This document shows, in pieces, positions 26,920 to 38,060 of a stretch of DNA of 64,000 nt; within the stretch, counting starts at the first letter, position 1, and each line of letters starts with the position of its first letter. Location: the NCBI RefSeq assembly GCF_000379965.1, contig NZ_KB904327.1:1-64000 (forward strand), written 5' to 3'. A program made the translations under genes and the position numbers. The DNA is from Hoylesella nanceiensis DSM 19126 = JCM 15639 (GTDB lineage: Bacteria; Bacteroidota; Bacteroidia; Bacteroidales; Bacteroidaceae). The notes under the pieces are model-generated. The model did not search any database and was not told the origin of the DNA. It saw only the letters and a program-made list of their open reading frames with translations.

Positions 26920-28227
26920 ATGAATATTCGAAACAAACAGATACTAAATCTTGCCCTTCCTTCAATCATTTCCAATATAACAGTTCCGCTTTTAGGTCTT
27001 GTAGACCTTGCTATTGTGGGGCACCTTAATAACATCGCCTTGATAGGAGCAGTGGCAGTGGCAACCACTATCTTTAATGTTCAATATTGGTTGTTAGGCT
27101 TTTTGCGTATGGGAACAAGTGGTTTAACCGCACAAGCATTGGGAAAAAGAAACTTTCACGAAGTGTTGAAAGTGCTTTTAAGAGCCTTTTTTATTGCAAC
27201 CTCAATCTCATTGCTGCTCATTGCAATGCAACAGGGAGTTTTGTGGGGTGCTTTGAAGATGATGGAGCCCTCTAATAGTGTTGCAACCTTTGTAGAAATC
27301 TATTTCAATATCTGTATTTGGGGTGCACCTGCAACGCTCGGTCACTATGTATTAAACGGCTGGTTTGTAGGCGTTCAAAATACAAAAATTCCCATGTTTG
27401 TAGCCATTTTTCAAAATATAGTGAACATCTTAGCAAGTCTTTTGTTTGTCTTTGTTTTTAAAATGGATATTGCAGGCGTGGCTCTTGGAACGCTAATATC
27501 TCAATGGTTGTCGTTCTTTGTGTCAGTAGGGCTACTCTTTTTGCACTATTCTAAATTAAGAAAATACCTTTCTTTCAATAATTTATGGAATAAAGAAGAA
27601 CTTAAACGCTTCTTTAATGTCAATAGAGACATCTTCTTGCGCACCCTTTTCTTGGTGCTTGTAAATCTCTTTTTTGTAGCAAGAGGAACTCGACAGGGCG
27701 ATTTAATCTTATCTGCTAATACCTTGTTGATGACCTTCTATACCATTTTCTCTTATATCTCCGATGGCTTTGCCTATGCTGGTGAGGCTTTAAGCGGTAG
27801 ATATTATGGAGCAAAGAACATAAAGGTGTTCAATGAAATATACACTAGTCTGTTTAAATGGGGCATCGGTTTAGCTCTTATTTTCACCTTATTATATCTT
27901 GTTTTGGGGCTTCCTTTCTTGTCGATCATCACCAATGAGGAGCAAGTTGTGTTGGCAGCAAAAGATTATATGATATGGGCTGCAATGATTCCTATCGTTG
28001 GTATTGCTGCATTTGTGTACGATGGCATCTTTATAGGCATAACAGAAACACGAGGAATGCTTATATCTTCGTTTGTTGCAGCATGTCTTTTCTTCGTTGT
28101 ATCCATCTCAACAGCAACCTTATTAGGCAATCATGGCTTATGGCTTGCAATGCTTGTGTTCTTAGGTGTGCGTGGTTTGGTACAAGGAATTATAATGAAT
28201 AAGAAAATAAAAACACAATGGAAATAG
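26920..28227 (+). CDS. MATE family efflux transporter
   Basis: A 435-residue, twelve-helix exporter of the MATE family (DinF-like branch). The first repeat includes LALPSIISNITVPLLGLVDLAIVGHL, the classic start of MATE proteins, and the second half has the matching YISDGFAYAGEALSGRYYG. It couples Na+ or H+ influx to drug or metabolite export. The substrate is unknown. It is 56 bases after the zinc-ribbon gene and its end overlaps rmuC by 10 bases. It is probably on the same message as the cluster above. Confidence 0.92.
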   Translation: MNIRNKQILNLALPSIISNITVPLLGLVDLAIVGHLNNIALIGAVAVATTIFNVQYWLLGFLRMGTSGLTAQALGKRNFHEVLKVLLRAFFIATSISLLLIAMQQGVLWGALKMMEPSNSVATFVEIYFNICIWGAPATLGHYVLNGWFVGVQNTKIPMFVAIFQNIVNILASLLFVFVFKMDIAGVALGTLISQWLSFFVSVGLLFLHYSKLRKYLSFNNLWNKEELKRFFNVNRDIFLRTLFLVLVNLFFVARGTRQGDLILSANTLLMTFYTIFSYISDGFAYAGEALSGRYYGAKNIKVFNEIYTSLFKWGIGLALIFTLLYLVLGLPFLSIITNEEQVVLAAKDYMIWAAMIPIVGIAAFVYDGIFIGITETRGMLISSFVAACLFFVVSISTATLLGNHGLWLAMLVFLGVRGLVQGIIMNKKIKTQWK

Positions 28228-29591
28228 TATATATATTAGTAGGCTTGTGCGTGGGAGCAGTTGTTATGCATTTTTATAACTTAGTGAAAGTGAAAGATAT
28301 GCAAAGTGGTGAGTTGCTTTTGAAGCAGACCTACGAGCAAACAAAACTGCAATTGGAGGAAAAAGAGCGTGAATTGCGAGAACTAAATGCAAGTAGAGAT
28401 CAACTAAACGATGAGTTGGTGGCTGCTAAGGTGGATTTAGAACGTGCATTAACACAACTCACTTCAGAACGCAATCAAAACTCTAAAGAGGCATTATTGC
28501 GCCAAGAGCAATTTGAAGAGCAGATAAAAACGCTGAAAGAACAGTTCTCTAACTTGGCAACAAAAGTGTTAGAGTCGACAGGAGAGAAGCTTAAAGCTAC
28601 TAATAACGAGGCTTTAGAGCTGATAACAAAGCCTCTTCTGCAGAATTTAGACCAGCTTCAGCAAGCAATAAAGCATACCAATACAGAAACAGCTCGTTCT
28701 ACTTCGGCACTATCAGAGCAACTTAAAACAATGGCTTTGCATACGCTTAAAATAGACGAAACGGCTAATCGCCTTACAAATGTAATTAAAGGTGGAAATA
28801 AAGAGCAAGGAAAGTGGGGCGAAAGAATGTTGATTGATATCCTTGAGTCGCAAGGTTTGCAGCGAGGTGTTGATTATGATATTCAACAAACCATTACAGA
28901 TAGAAAAGGAAATGCCATTATTAATGAAGATAGTGGAAAGAAAATGATTCCAGATGTTATTCTTCATTATCCCAATAACGAAGATATCATCATCGATTCT
29001 AAAATGTCTATTGAGGCATACTATAACTATATGAATGCCGAAACCGATGCTGCTAAAGCACAATATGCTGCCGATTTGGTTAGAAGTATTCGCAATCAGG
29101 CAAACGATTTGGCAAAGAAAGATTATAGTAGATATATTGCAAAGAACAGAACAGCTGTAGACTTTGTTATTATGTTTGTACCTAACGAAGGGGCATTGCA
29201 ACTTGCTTTGGCAAAAGAACCTAAGCTATGGGGTGAGGCTTTTGATAAACAAGTGTTTATAACAAGTCAACAAAACCTATTAGCGGTGTTGAAAATGATT
29301 CAAATGTCGTGGCGACAATTCCATCAAACAGAAAACCAAAAGCGGGTGTTTGCTTTGGCAGAAGAATTATTAAAGCGTGTAGGTGATTTTATAAAGCGAT
29401 TTGACAAAGTGGGAACAGCAATAGATAACCTTAAAGGAAGCTATGATGAAGCTTATAAAAAGGCTTATACAGGTAGACAAAGTGTTGTTCAAAAAGCAAA
29501 TGAAATAAAAGAACTTGGAGTGAAAGAGTCGTCTCTTTCTCCTTTAAAAGAAACAGAAAATCAATTATTTAACGACGATGGAAAAGAATAA
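28218..29591 (+). CDS. rmuC: DNA recombination protein RmuC
   Basis: A 457-residue RmuC family protein: an N-terminal membrane segment (4-20, YILVGLCVGAVVMHFY), a long coiled coil (about 28-120), and a C-terminal PD-(D/E)XK-like nuclease domain with GKWGERMLIDILES, VIPDVILHYPNNEDIIIDSKMSIEAY. The IIDSK segment carries the typical acidic and Lys residues. RmuC limits DNA inversion at repeats in E. coli (known for the family). The overlap with the MATE gene indicates translation coupling. Confidence 0.93.
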   Translation: MEIVYILVGLCVGAVVMHFYNLVKVKDMQSGELLLKQTYEQTKLQLEEKERELRELNASRDQLNDELVAAKVDLERALTQLTSERNQNSKEALLRQEQFEEQIKTLKEQFSNLATKVLESTGEKLKATNNEALELITKPLLQNLDQLQQAIKHTNTETARSTSALSEQLKTMALHTLKIDETANRLTNVIKGGNKEQGKWGERMLIDILESQGLQRGVDYDIQQTITDRKGNAIINEDSGKKMIPDVILHYPNNEDIIIDSKMSIEAYYNYMNAETDAAKAQYAADLVRSIRNQANDLAKKDYSRYIAKNRTAVDFVIMFVPNEGALQLALAKEPKLWGEAFDKQVFITSQQNLLAVLKMIQMSWRQFHQTENQKRVFALAEELLKRVGDFIKRFDKVGTAIDNLKGSYDEAYKKAYTGRQSVVQKANEIKELGVKESSLSPLKETENQLFNDDGKE

Positions 29592-30051
29592 ATTACTCTT
29601 TGTTTGTTTAGGAAATATATGTAGAAGTCCAGCTGCAGAAGGTGTTATGAAAGCCTTTGTGCAACAAAGTGGACGTGAGAATGAGTTTGAAATAGACTCA
29701 GCAGGAATAGGAGGGTGGCACATAGGGCAGCTTCCTGATGAGCGAATGCGGAAACGTGGATCGCTAAGAGGATATAACTTTAATTCTCATGCACGTCAGT
29801 TTCAAATAGAAGACTTTGATAAATTTGATAAAATCCTTATTATGGATCATGAGAATTACAAAGCTTTGAAGACTAAAGCACCTAATGATGAGGCTTTAAG
29901 TAAGGTGGAAATGTTGGCTGATTATATGACTTCTCACCCTAATCAAGATATTATTCCAGATCCATATTATGGCGGAATATCTGACTTTGATTATGCTCTT
30001 GATTTAATTGAGGATGCATGTGAGTCGCTATTAAAAAGCTATGATAAATAA
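29578..30051 (+). CDS. Low-molecular-weight protein tyrosine phosphatase
   Basis: A 157-residue enzyme with the active-site P-loop VCLGNICRSPAAEG (CX5R, Cys at residue 10) near the N-terminus and the general-acid Asp in DPYYGGISDFDY near residue 125. The length and order fit the family (about 150 residues). It overlaps rmuC by 14 bases and ends the nine-gene run. The target is unknown; some relatives act on capsule-synthesis tyrosine kinases or arginine phosphate. Confidence 0.92.
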   Translation: MEKNKLLFVCLGNICRSPAAEGVMKAFVQQSGRENEFEIDSAGIGGWHIGQLPDERMRKRGSLRGYNFNSHARQFQIEDFDKFDKILIMDHENYKALKTKAPNDEALSKVEMLADYMTSHPNQDIIPDPYYGGISDFDYALDLIEDACESLLKSYDK

Positions 30052-30131
30052 ATAGGACAAAAGGTAGAAGAGAATAGGCTGTTATAATAGTGATAGAACC
30101 ATCTAACTAGTCTGAAAATGTTTGATATAGA

Positions 30132-30176
30132 ATGAGATGTTGTATGCTTAATAGGTGCAATGTCTCATTTTTTTGT
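30132..30176 (+). terminator. Terminator after the long operon
   Basis: ATGAGATGTTG and GCAATGTCTCAT form an imperfect stem followed by TTTTTTTGTTTT. This would end the run of genes from 18416 to 30051. Between 30180 and 30365 I see no other feature. Confidence 0.7.
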
Positions 30177-30365
30177 TTTAAAAGAGAGGGGGTAGTTGCA
30201 AGGCTTCATTCCTTTTGTAGAATAAATAGAGTAGATTTTAAGACTTTACTTTCAACCTTATTTGATTAAAAAACTACAAAATAAGTCTCTAATGGAGTGG
30301 TATTCAGATGCTTTTATTTATATTTGTTCCAGACAATACTATAACCATTAAGTACTAAAAGTATA

Positions 30366-30782
30366 ATGAAAAACTTTGATTGCATTACACCTAATAAAGA
30401 ACATCTATTGATCTGTTTCTTTTTATGTCTGGCATTGGGCTTATATGCCGATGAAAAGATTGATAGTATCAAAGCGAAAGAAGCACCAGTTGTGTCGGAT
30501 ACTATTTTAAGAAGTATTCAATATCCCACTAATGCTCTTATCCTTCCAGGGGTAGTAGTGTATGGTAAGTATCCAAAGATGAAGATAAAGCCTTTTAAAA
30601 ATAAAATGGAACAAGAGCTTGCGCTATCTCCAAGTAGTGGTTTTAACCCTTTGGCGTTTATCTATTGGATGTTGAAACTGATTCCACAAAAGCATAAAAA
30701 GATGGAAACTGCGAAAGAAAAGAATCAAAGAATATTGTCAGAATGGGATAGGTATATTGCTCCTGCAGAGAAAAAGGATTGA
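30366..30782 (+). CDS. Small exported protein of unknown function
   Basis: A 138-residue protein with a hydrophobic segment at about 14-29 (LLICFFLCLALGLYADE) that fits a signal peptide. The rest is basic (LPGVVVYGKYPKMKIKPFKNKMEQE, then LKLIPQKHKKMETAKEKNQRIL). The phrase ILPGVVVYGK resembles segments next to membrane-targeted domains in Bacteroidales small exported proteins. No family is recognised. It has no neighbours in its operon. Confidence 0.6.
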   Translation: MKNFDCITPNKEHLLICFFLCLALGLYADEKIDSIKAKEAPVVSDTILRSIQYPTNALILPGVVVYGKYPKMKIKPFKNKMEQELALSPSSGFNPLAFIYWMLKLIPQKHKKMETAKEKNQRILSEWDRYIAPAEKKD

Positions 30783-30869
30783 TATTTCTGCGTACTTATA
30801 GTATAAATGGTGGGAGCTGTATTGTTATTGGTTGGGGAATGTATTATAGAAAGGGTATATAAAGAAAGC

Positions 30870-30902
30870 AAGAATGAACTTTTTGTATATCTGTTCATTC
30901 TT
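30870..30902. terminator. Inverted repeat between convergent genes
   Basis: AAGAATGAAC and GTTCATTCTT form a perfect 10-bp stem with a 13-base loop, between the convergent genes ending at 30782 and 30982. Only short T-runs follow, so termination is likely but not certain. Confidence 0.55.
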
Positions 30903-30981
30903 ACCTCAAACTATTTAGTATTTCGATTTATTTGTAATCAACTTATTTTGATATTGAAATAATCCTTACAAGTGTTGCTTC

Positions 30982-32475
30982 TTACTTGCCACAAGCTTTG
31001 CAATAGTCGGTAATTAGCTGCTTTAATCCATCAATTGTTGTGGTGTCATATTTAGTCGCATCTATCGAAGGACATTGTAAATATTCAGTTGTAAGCTTTG
31101 CTTTTGACTTCTCGCTACGTGAACCTAGCAATGCTTTATTACCAAGATAAATTGCTTCTTCTTTGTTCTTGAGCTTTAAATAGAGTTCACCTTTATCTAA
31201 AGGATGTTGCAAAATAAAGTTTTCTTTGCCATCATTGTAAAGTACTTCGAAGAATTGAGAACGACGAGTTCCGATGTTTAGTGATGAACTTCCGCCTACA
31301 TTGTTTAATACTCCGTCTTTAGAACCTTTACTTCCTAAGAAACTTCTATTGTTAAAGTGGATCATTATACCTTCAGATGCTTTATACTTCTTTTCTGTTT
31401 TATTTCCATTGGCATCTGTTTGAGCTAGTAATGCTGTTGTTCCTAAGGCTGGAGCGTCGAGATCTATGATACCACTTACGCCTCTTCCCATTTTCTTTTC
31501 GATAGATTCAAAGAGGATTGTAATAGCTCCTTCGGCTGTGGTTCCATCTTTAAGAACGACTTTTCCTGGTGTATTATAAATATTAACAGATGCTTCCATC
31601 GCCGCTTTCACTTCTTGCTTTTCTAGGTTGAGGGCTTGTTGCTCTTTTCTTTTAGCATTGTTTTCTAAGCGATCTTTAATATCTTCGGTCATATCTCCAA
31701 GTGGATATCCTTGTGAAAGGAGCTTTGCAACGAGGTGAAGAGCTGCGTTGTCTGCAGACAATTGGGGTGCAGATTTATATTCTAAAAACATCAAGCGATT
31801 ATTATCGCAAGTGGTAATTGGACTGAAATTACTGCTTCCTGTCCATGAAGGAGTTTCTAACTTCGCTATTTGATTACCTTTTGCATCCTTAATGTAATAG
31901 GTAGAACTACCCATTGTTTGCTTGTTTACGAATACTTTTCCTATGATATTCTTATTGCTAATGATTTCTCCTGCATTGTTAATAACGAAAGTCTTGTTCG
32001 TAATAAGCTCTTCTTCTTTCTTTTCTTCGTCTTTAAGTTGATTATAAATGCTATCCCATTTGTGTGAGAAAGGGTGGGAGCCTTCTTCAAAAAGCTTAGC
32101 TATAGTGTTCTTATCTAATCCATTTGTGGTGAGAAGTTGAGGATTGCTGTCGAATAGTTTGTGTGTATAAACCTTATTGAAAGAGAGTAGTAAGCGATCT
32201 TTAGGGTTGGGTAATTCAAATGTTTTGCCGTCTGGTGAGGTGCAAATCAGCCATTGGTCGGGAGTTTGTACCTTTCCTTTGGTATATGATGTAATGTAAA
32301 CGGTGATGACAGGTGAACCATCTGGATTTGAAAAGAGATAGCCGTTCTTCTCTTCTTTGATAGATGCAACAACGTTATTGTCTATCATAATTTGGCCTTT
32401 CTTCACTTTTATGTCTTGTGCATAACTTGAAAATACACATGCGCAAGCTAATAAATTCAATACGAATGTCTTCAT
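30982..32475 (-). CDS. Exported protein of unknown function, 497 residues
   Basis: The signal peptide spans residues 1-19 (VLNLLACACVFSSYAQ). Two similar parts follow: each begins with a motif stating a name and value (IKVKKGQIMIDNNVVASIKEEKNGYLFSNPDGSPV and FVINNAGEIISNKNIIGKVFVNKQTMGSSTYYIKDAKGN), suggesting an internal duplication of a beta-sheet module. A short coiled region (KDRLENNAKRKEQQALNLEKQEV) lies around residue 265-290. No catalytic motif is recognised. It is probably periplasmic or surface-located. It is a single gene with its own promoter. Confidence 0.7.
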   Translation of the reverse strand: MKTFVLNLLACACVFSSYAQDIKVKKGQIMIDNNVVASIKEEKNGYLFSNPDGSPVITVYITSYTKGKVQTPDQWLICTSPDGKTFELPNPKDRLLLSFNKVYTHKLFDSNPQLLTTNGLDKNTIAKLFEEGSHPFSHKWDSIYNQLKDEEKKEEELITNKTFVINNAGEIISNKNIIGKVFVNKQTMGSSTYYIKDAKGNQIAKLETPSWTGSSNFSPITTCDNNRLMFLEYKSAPQLSADNAALHLVAKLLSQGYPLGDMTEDIKDRLENNAKRKEQQALNLEKQEVKAAMEASVNIYNTPGKVVLKDGTTAEGAITILFESIEKKMGRGVSGIIDLDAPALGTTALLAQTDANGNKTEKKYKASEGIMIHFNNRSFLGSKGSKDGVLNNVGGSSSLNIGTRRSQFFEVLYNDGKENFILQHPLDKGELYLKLKNKEEAIYLGNKALLGSRSEKSKAKLTTEYLQCPSIDATKYDTTTIDGLKQLITDYCKACGK

Positions 32476-32544
32476 TTTTTCTTCTTGTTGTCTAAGTTTT
32501 ATAGAATAAATAATAACTAATAGTTGAACAAACTAATTATGTTG

Positions 32545-32552
32545 CAAATATA
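32545..32552 (-). promoter_or_regulatory. -7 element upstream of the 30982-32475 gene
   Basis: TATATTTG on the minus strand fits TAnnTTTG, about 70 bases upstream of the start codon. No clear -33 element. The rest of 32476-32790 is AT-rich with no feature seen. Confidence 0.4.
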
Positions 32553-32789
32553 AATAAAATAACTAAAATATGAAAGTTTTTATTATTATTTACACAATAA
32601 CCAACTTTCTTATTTTAGTTTTTGCTCAAATTGAGTAAAATAAAATATTGACTTCTTAGAATTTGTGTTGTAAAATCTGAATATAGAAGAAAAAATAAAT
32701 ACAAAGTTGTAAAGACAAGAAGAAGGATATTGCTTGTGTTAGAAAGTGAATGGAGATGAGGTAGAATTTAATTTAGGACTTAAGGTAAA

Positions 32790-32828
32790 GAAAAAGAGTA
32801 CGCAACATAAAATAAATGTTGTGTACTC
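32790..32828 (-). terminator. Terminator of the sigma factor gene
   Basis: GAGTACGCAACAT and ATGTTGTGTACTC form a 13-bp stem with one mismatch. On the minus strand it is followed by TTTTTCTTTACC. Confidence 0.8.
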
Positions 32829-32855
32829 TTGCACTAGAAATAATGTAGGTTGAGT

Positions 32856-33728
32856 TTAACCTAGGTATTTCATTAATATTTTAGCATTACCGCTGTCTCT
32901 TAGTTTTGCAATACTCTTTTCACGAATCTGTCTAACACGTTCTCTAGTTAAGCCGAGTTGATCTCCAATTTCTTCAAGACCTTTCTCATGACAGCCTATA
33001 CCAAAGCATTCACGAATGATGGTTATTTCTCTGTCTTTTAATACTTTGTTGAGAACTGCTTCAAGCTCTTGTGCCATAGACTCATGGTCTACTTGACGGT
33101 CGGTGCGGCTATCATCGCTCGAAGGCATCACGTCTAACATACAATTATCTTCGCCATCTTGGAATGGTGCGTCGATACTTACGTGGTGACCATCGGCCAT
33201 TAAGCTCTGTCCTATCTTCTCTTCGTCGATGTTTGTGGCATCAGAAAGCTCAGAAACAGAAGGGTGTCGTTGATTCTCTTGCTCGAACTTGTTAATCTCA
33301 TGATTAATCTTGTTAAGCGAACCAACCTGATTTAAGGGTAAACGAACAATTCTACTTTGTTCTGCTATGGCTTGTAAGATACTTTGACGAATCCACCAAA
33401 CTGCGTAAGAAATGAACTTAAATCCACGTGTCTCGTCGAACTTTTGAGCTGCTTTAATCAAACCAATATTGCCTTCATCGATAAGGTCAGTGAGGGTTAA
33501 ACCTTGATGTTGATATTGCTTTGCAACCGAAACGACAAAGCGAAGATTTGCCGTTACAAGCTTGTCTTTTGCTCGTTCGCCTTCAGGACCACCTTTTTTG
33601 ATCTTTTGTGCAAGTTCAATTTCATCGTCAATAGATATCAATGGGGCACGACCTATCTCTACTAAGTACTTGTCAAGTGCTTCACTAGAACGATTGGTAA
33701 TACTCTTTTGAATTTTTAATTGTCTCAT
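32856..33728 (-). CDS. rpoD: Primary sigma factor of RNA polymerase
   Basis: A 290-residue sigma-70. Regions are seen in order: 1.2 (SSEALDKYLVEIGRAPLISIDDEIELAQKI), 2 (AKDKLVTANLRFVVSVAKQYQHQGLTLTDLIDEGNIGLIKAAQKFDETRGFKFISYAVWWIRQSILQAI, about 55-125), 3 and 4 (DREITIIRECFGIGCHEKGLEEIGDQLGLTRERVRQIREKSIAKLR, about 225-280). It is shorter than E. coli RpoD because region 1.1 and the spacer are absent, as usual in Bacteroidetes sigma-ABfr. This sigma recognises TTTG/TAnnTTTG, matching the promoters seen throughout the window. It has its own perfect -7 element upstream. Confidence 0.95.
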   Translation of the reverse strand: MRQLKIQKSITNRSSEALDKYLVEIGRAPLISIDDEIELAQKIKKGGPEGERAKDKLVTANLRFVVSVAKQYQHQGLTLTDLIDEGNIGLIKAAQKFDETRGFKFISYAVWWIRQSILQAIAEQSRIVRLPLNQVGSLNKINHEINKFEQENQRHPSVSELSDATNIDEEKIGQSLMADGHHVSIDAPFQDGEDNCMLDVMPSSDDSRTDRQVDHESMAQELEAVLNKVLKDREITIIRECFGIGCHEKGLEEIGDQLGLTRERVRQIREKSIAKLRDSGNAKILMKYLG

Positions 33729-33798
33729 CCTAAATATCTTAGCCTTTCTAACTTGTTGGTTATTAAATGAATTGTTAGATACAATTGTTATAACCTTG

Positions 33799-33806
33799 CA
33801 AAGGTA
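33799..33806 (-). promoter_or_regulatory. -7 element of rpoD
   Basis: TACCTTTG on the minus strand, 70 bases upstream of the start. The -33 match is poor. No other feature is seen in 33729-34018. Confidence 0.6.
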
Positions 33807-34018
33807 AGAAAAATAATTAATATACTATTATAATGTATAGTTAAAAGTAATTGATGTGATGTGCTTTTGTGTTTTATTTGATTTAAAGCAATTGATTTTG
33901 TCGGAATTTGAACAAGTGCTTTGTTGCTGGGGCTGCTGTCTTAGTAATAAAAGGGGAGAAGAAAGATGTGTAACCTTATTTATTGTTAAAAAGAAACGTC
34001 ATATTTCTCTTTAAAAAC

Positions 34019-34048
34019 TTTGATTATAGATATATTTTATTACCTTTG
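34019..34048 (+). promoter_or_regulatory. Promoter of the antiporter-pfkA operon
   Basis: TTTG (34019-34022), an 18-base spacer and TACCTTTG (34041-34048). The predicted start of transcription (about 34053-34055) is directly before the ATG at 34056, so the message may be leaderless. Confidence 0.8.
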
Positions 34049-34055
34049 CATTATT

Positions 34056-35405
34056 ATGACATTGGTGATAATTGTTATATTGTTACTGGGGTTATTGCTG
34101 ATTGCATCGGCGCATCTCACCCATGTTAATAAAGCTGCGATTGCAGTTTTTATGGGGACGGTGTGTTGGGTTCTTTACATTTGCTATGGAACCGATTATG
34201 TAATGAGTTTTCATCAACTGGATTATCTAGGCTTTTTAGAAGGTTCGAAGGCAACCAGTGTTGCTGTGAAGCATTATATTGCTCAAAATATCTTTCTTAA
34301 CTATGTAGGTAAGGCTGCAGAGGTTGTATTGTTCCTGTTGGTAACAATGACCATTGTTGAGATCTTAAATAATAATGGTTGCTTTGACTTCCTTATCAAA
34401 TTTCTCAAAACAAGAAATAGTAAAACTTTGTTGTGGAGTTTATCTGTTGTCACCTTTTTACTCTCTGCCAACTTAGATAATCTAACAACAACGGTGATGA
34501 TGCTGACCATTATGCATCAATTGTTGTCGAGCAGACGCTTGAGATGGCTTTATGGTTCAGCTATATTCTTATCTGCAAGCTGTGGAGGTATCTTTACGGT
34601 GATTGGTGATCCTGTTGGATTAGTATTATGGAGTGGAGGTTTAGTTAGTGCTACTTCTTTCTCATCTTTATTAATCTTACCTTGTTTGGTTGCATGGGCT
34701 CTTCCTATATTTATGATAGGTAGAGAGCTTCCAGAACGTTTAGATTTGTCATTCTCAATGCCTTACAGAGGTGATGATACTAATTTGAACGTATGGCAAC
34801 GCTTTGCAATGTTGCTATTAGGTATTGGTGGACTTTGGTTTATTCCAACTTTTCACAATATAACAAAGCTTAGTCCTTTCTTAGGAGCATTGTGCGTGCT
34901 TTCTTTGTTGTGGATTATTAATGAGATTTTTAATAGAAAATTGATGAACGTTGATGATATGATCCAACGCAGAATACCACGAGTTTTGCAATATGGTGTG
35001 ATTCAAATGATATTTTTTGTGATGGGGATTATATTGTCATTTGGCGTTATTCAAGAGACAGGATTCTTCGTATTGGTAAGAGAAAACTTTGGTTCTCTCT
35101 TTAATGACAGAATGTTATTAGGCGTTTCTGCAACTGTAATGAGCTTGTTTCTTGATAACTTCGTAACGGCAATGCTGCATGTTTCTATAAATCCTTTCCG
35201 TGAATTAAACGATTCTTCTTGGGCTGTTATAGCCTATGGAGCGCAGGTCGGCGGTAATATTTTTATGGTGAGCTCTTTAAGTGGGATAGCTTTTATGAAA
35301 GCAGAGCACATCTCAATAGGGTGGTATTTTAAGCATGTAGGTTGTTATGCCTTGTTAGGTGGCATATTAGGATTGATAATTTTATATTTAACATTATATT
35401 TATAG
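34056..35405 (+). CDS. nhaD: NhaD-type Na+/H+ antiporter
   Basis: A 449-residue membrane protein from the ATG at 34056. A longer frame begins at 34020 but overlaps the promoter and so is not used. About twelve hydrophobic helices are seen. Two repeats carry the inverted motif typical of the ion-transporter superfamily: [14 protein letters not shown] and [15 protein letters not shown]. Others are [20 protein letters not shown] and [19 protein letters not shown], as in NhaD. It likely exports Na+ in exchange for protons. It ends 7 bases before pfkA. It may link sodium balance with the ATP synthase downstream, but they have separate promoters. Confidence 0.88.
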   Translation: MTLVIIVILLLGLLLIASAHLTHVNKAAIAVFMGTVCWVLYICYGTDYVMSFHQLDYLGFLEGSKATSVAVKHYIAQNIFLNYVGKAAEVVLFLLVTMTIVEILNNNGCFDFLIKFLKTRNSKTLLWSLSVVTFLLSANLDNLTTTVMMLTIMHQLLSSRRLRWLYGSAIFLSASCGGIFTVIGDPVGLVLWSGGLVSATSFSSLLILPCLVAWALPIFMIGRELPERLDLSFSMPYRGDDTNLNVWQRFAMLLLGIGGLWFIPTFHNITKLSPFLGALCVLSLLWIINEIFNRKLMNVDDMIQRRIPRVLQYGVIQMIFFVMGIILSFGVIQETGFFVLVRENFGSLFNDRMLLGVSATVMSLFLDNFVTAMLHVSINPFRELNDSSWAVIAYGAQVGGNIFMVSSLSGIAFMKAEHISIGWYFKHVGCYALLGGILGLIILYLTLYL

Positions 35406-35412
35406 TATAGTT

Positions 35413-36390
35413 ATGGCAAAGATAAATACAATAGGAATTTTGACTTCTGGAGGTGATGCACCAGGTATGAACGCTGCAATTCGTGCAGTGACACGTGCCG
35501 GAATATGTAATGGATTTAATATAAAAGGAATATATAGAGGTTATGAAGGACTGATAAACGACGAGATAAAAGATTTTACCACAGAGAATGTGAGTGGAAT
35601 TATTATGTCGGGAGGTACCATTTTAAAGAGTGCTCGCTCTAAAGATTTCTTTACAAAGGAAGGTCAAGAGGCTGCATATAATAATATGGTGAAGCATGGA
35701 ATCGATGCTCTTGTAGTTATTGGAGGAAATGGTTCGCTAACAGGTGCAATGAACTTTGCAAGAGAATACGATGTTTGTTGTATTGGATTGCCAGGTACAA
35801 TTGACAACGACTTGTATGGAACTGATTCAACAATTGGTTACGATACAACTCTAAATACTATTGTTGAGTGCGTCGACAGAATTAGAGATACAGCCCAAAG
35901 TCATGAAAGAATCTTCTTTGTTGAGGTGATGGGACGAGACGCAGGCTTCTTAGCTCAGAACAGTGCGATAGCATGTGGGGCCGAAGCTGCAATCATTCCT
36001 GAGGATAGTACCGATGTAGACCAGTTGGCAAACTTCATGGAACGTGGTATACGTAAGTCGAAAAAGTCTTGTATCGTAATCGTTTCTGAAAGCAAGAAAT
36101 GTGGAGCTTTGTATTATGCAGATCGTGTTCGTAATGAATTCCCACAATATGATGTGCGTGTTTCTATCTTAGGTCACTTACAAAGAGGTGGTCGTCCAAC
36201 TGCACACGACCGTATTTTGGCTAGTAGAACAGGCGTTGGTGCTATCGATGCAATTATGCAAGGACAGCGCAATGTGATGATAGGTGTAAGAAATAACGAG
36301 GTGGTTTATGTGCCATTGTCTGAGGCAATACGTAGCGATAAGCCATTTGATAGAAAGTTAATAAACGTTCTAGATGAGCTAAGTATTTAA
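35413..36390 (+). CDS. pfkA: ATP-dependent 6-phosphofructokinase
   Basis: A 325-residue enzyme converting fructose-6-phosphate and ATP to fructose-1,6-bisphosphate in glycolysis. Motifs are [16 protein letters not shown] at residues 8-23 (ATP loop), GGNGSLTGA near residue 104, the catalytic [12 protein letters not shown] near 127-138, and [14 protein letters not shown] near 256. Gly in GGNGS rather than Asp-Gly-Ser (GGDGS) in this position is worth noting: the usual ATP-dependent motif is GGDGS, so Asn replaces Asp. The length fits the bacterial type. It is second in the operon with nhaD. Confidence 0.93.
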   Translation: MAKINTIGILTSGGDAPGMNAAIRAVTRAGICNGFNIKGIYRGYEGLINDEIKDFTTENVSGIIMSGGTILKSARSKDFFTKEGQEAAYNNMVKHGIDALVVIGGNGSLTGAMNFAREYDVCCIGLPGTIDNDLYGTDSTIGYDTTLNTIVECVDRIRDTAQSHERIFFVEVMGRDAGFLAQNSAIACGAEAAIIPEDSTDVDQLANFMERGIRKSKKSCIVIVSESKKCGALYYADRVRNEFPQYDVRVSILGHLQRGGRPTAHDRILASRTGVGAIDAIMQGQRNVMIGVRNNEVVYVPLSEAIRSDKPFDRKLINVLDELSI

Positions 36391-36445
36391 TATGCAAAAG
36401 TATGTTATAAATCCAATGCAACATTAGAAAAATGCCTTTTGTTGC

Positions 36446-36474
36446 TTTGGTTACATAAAAAAAAGCTACTTTTG
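36446..36474 (+). promoter_or_regulatory. Promoter of the ATP synthase operon
   Basis: TTTG (36446-36449), a 17-base spacer and TACTTTTG (36467-36474). The leader to atpD is about 43 bases. Confidence 0.6.
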
Positions 36475-36514
36475 TATATCATCGTACTCGATGAGTTGTA
36501 AAATAGAAAAATAA

Positions 36515-38050
<1,536 letters not shown>

Positions 38051-38060
38051 TATATAATAG

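Noticed and set aside
33880-33905. Single AAAGCAATTGATTTTG sequence resembling one 22-bp unit
   Set aside because: It stands alone without neighbours at 22-bp spacing and is a poor match.
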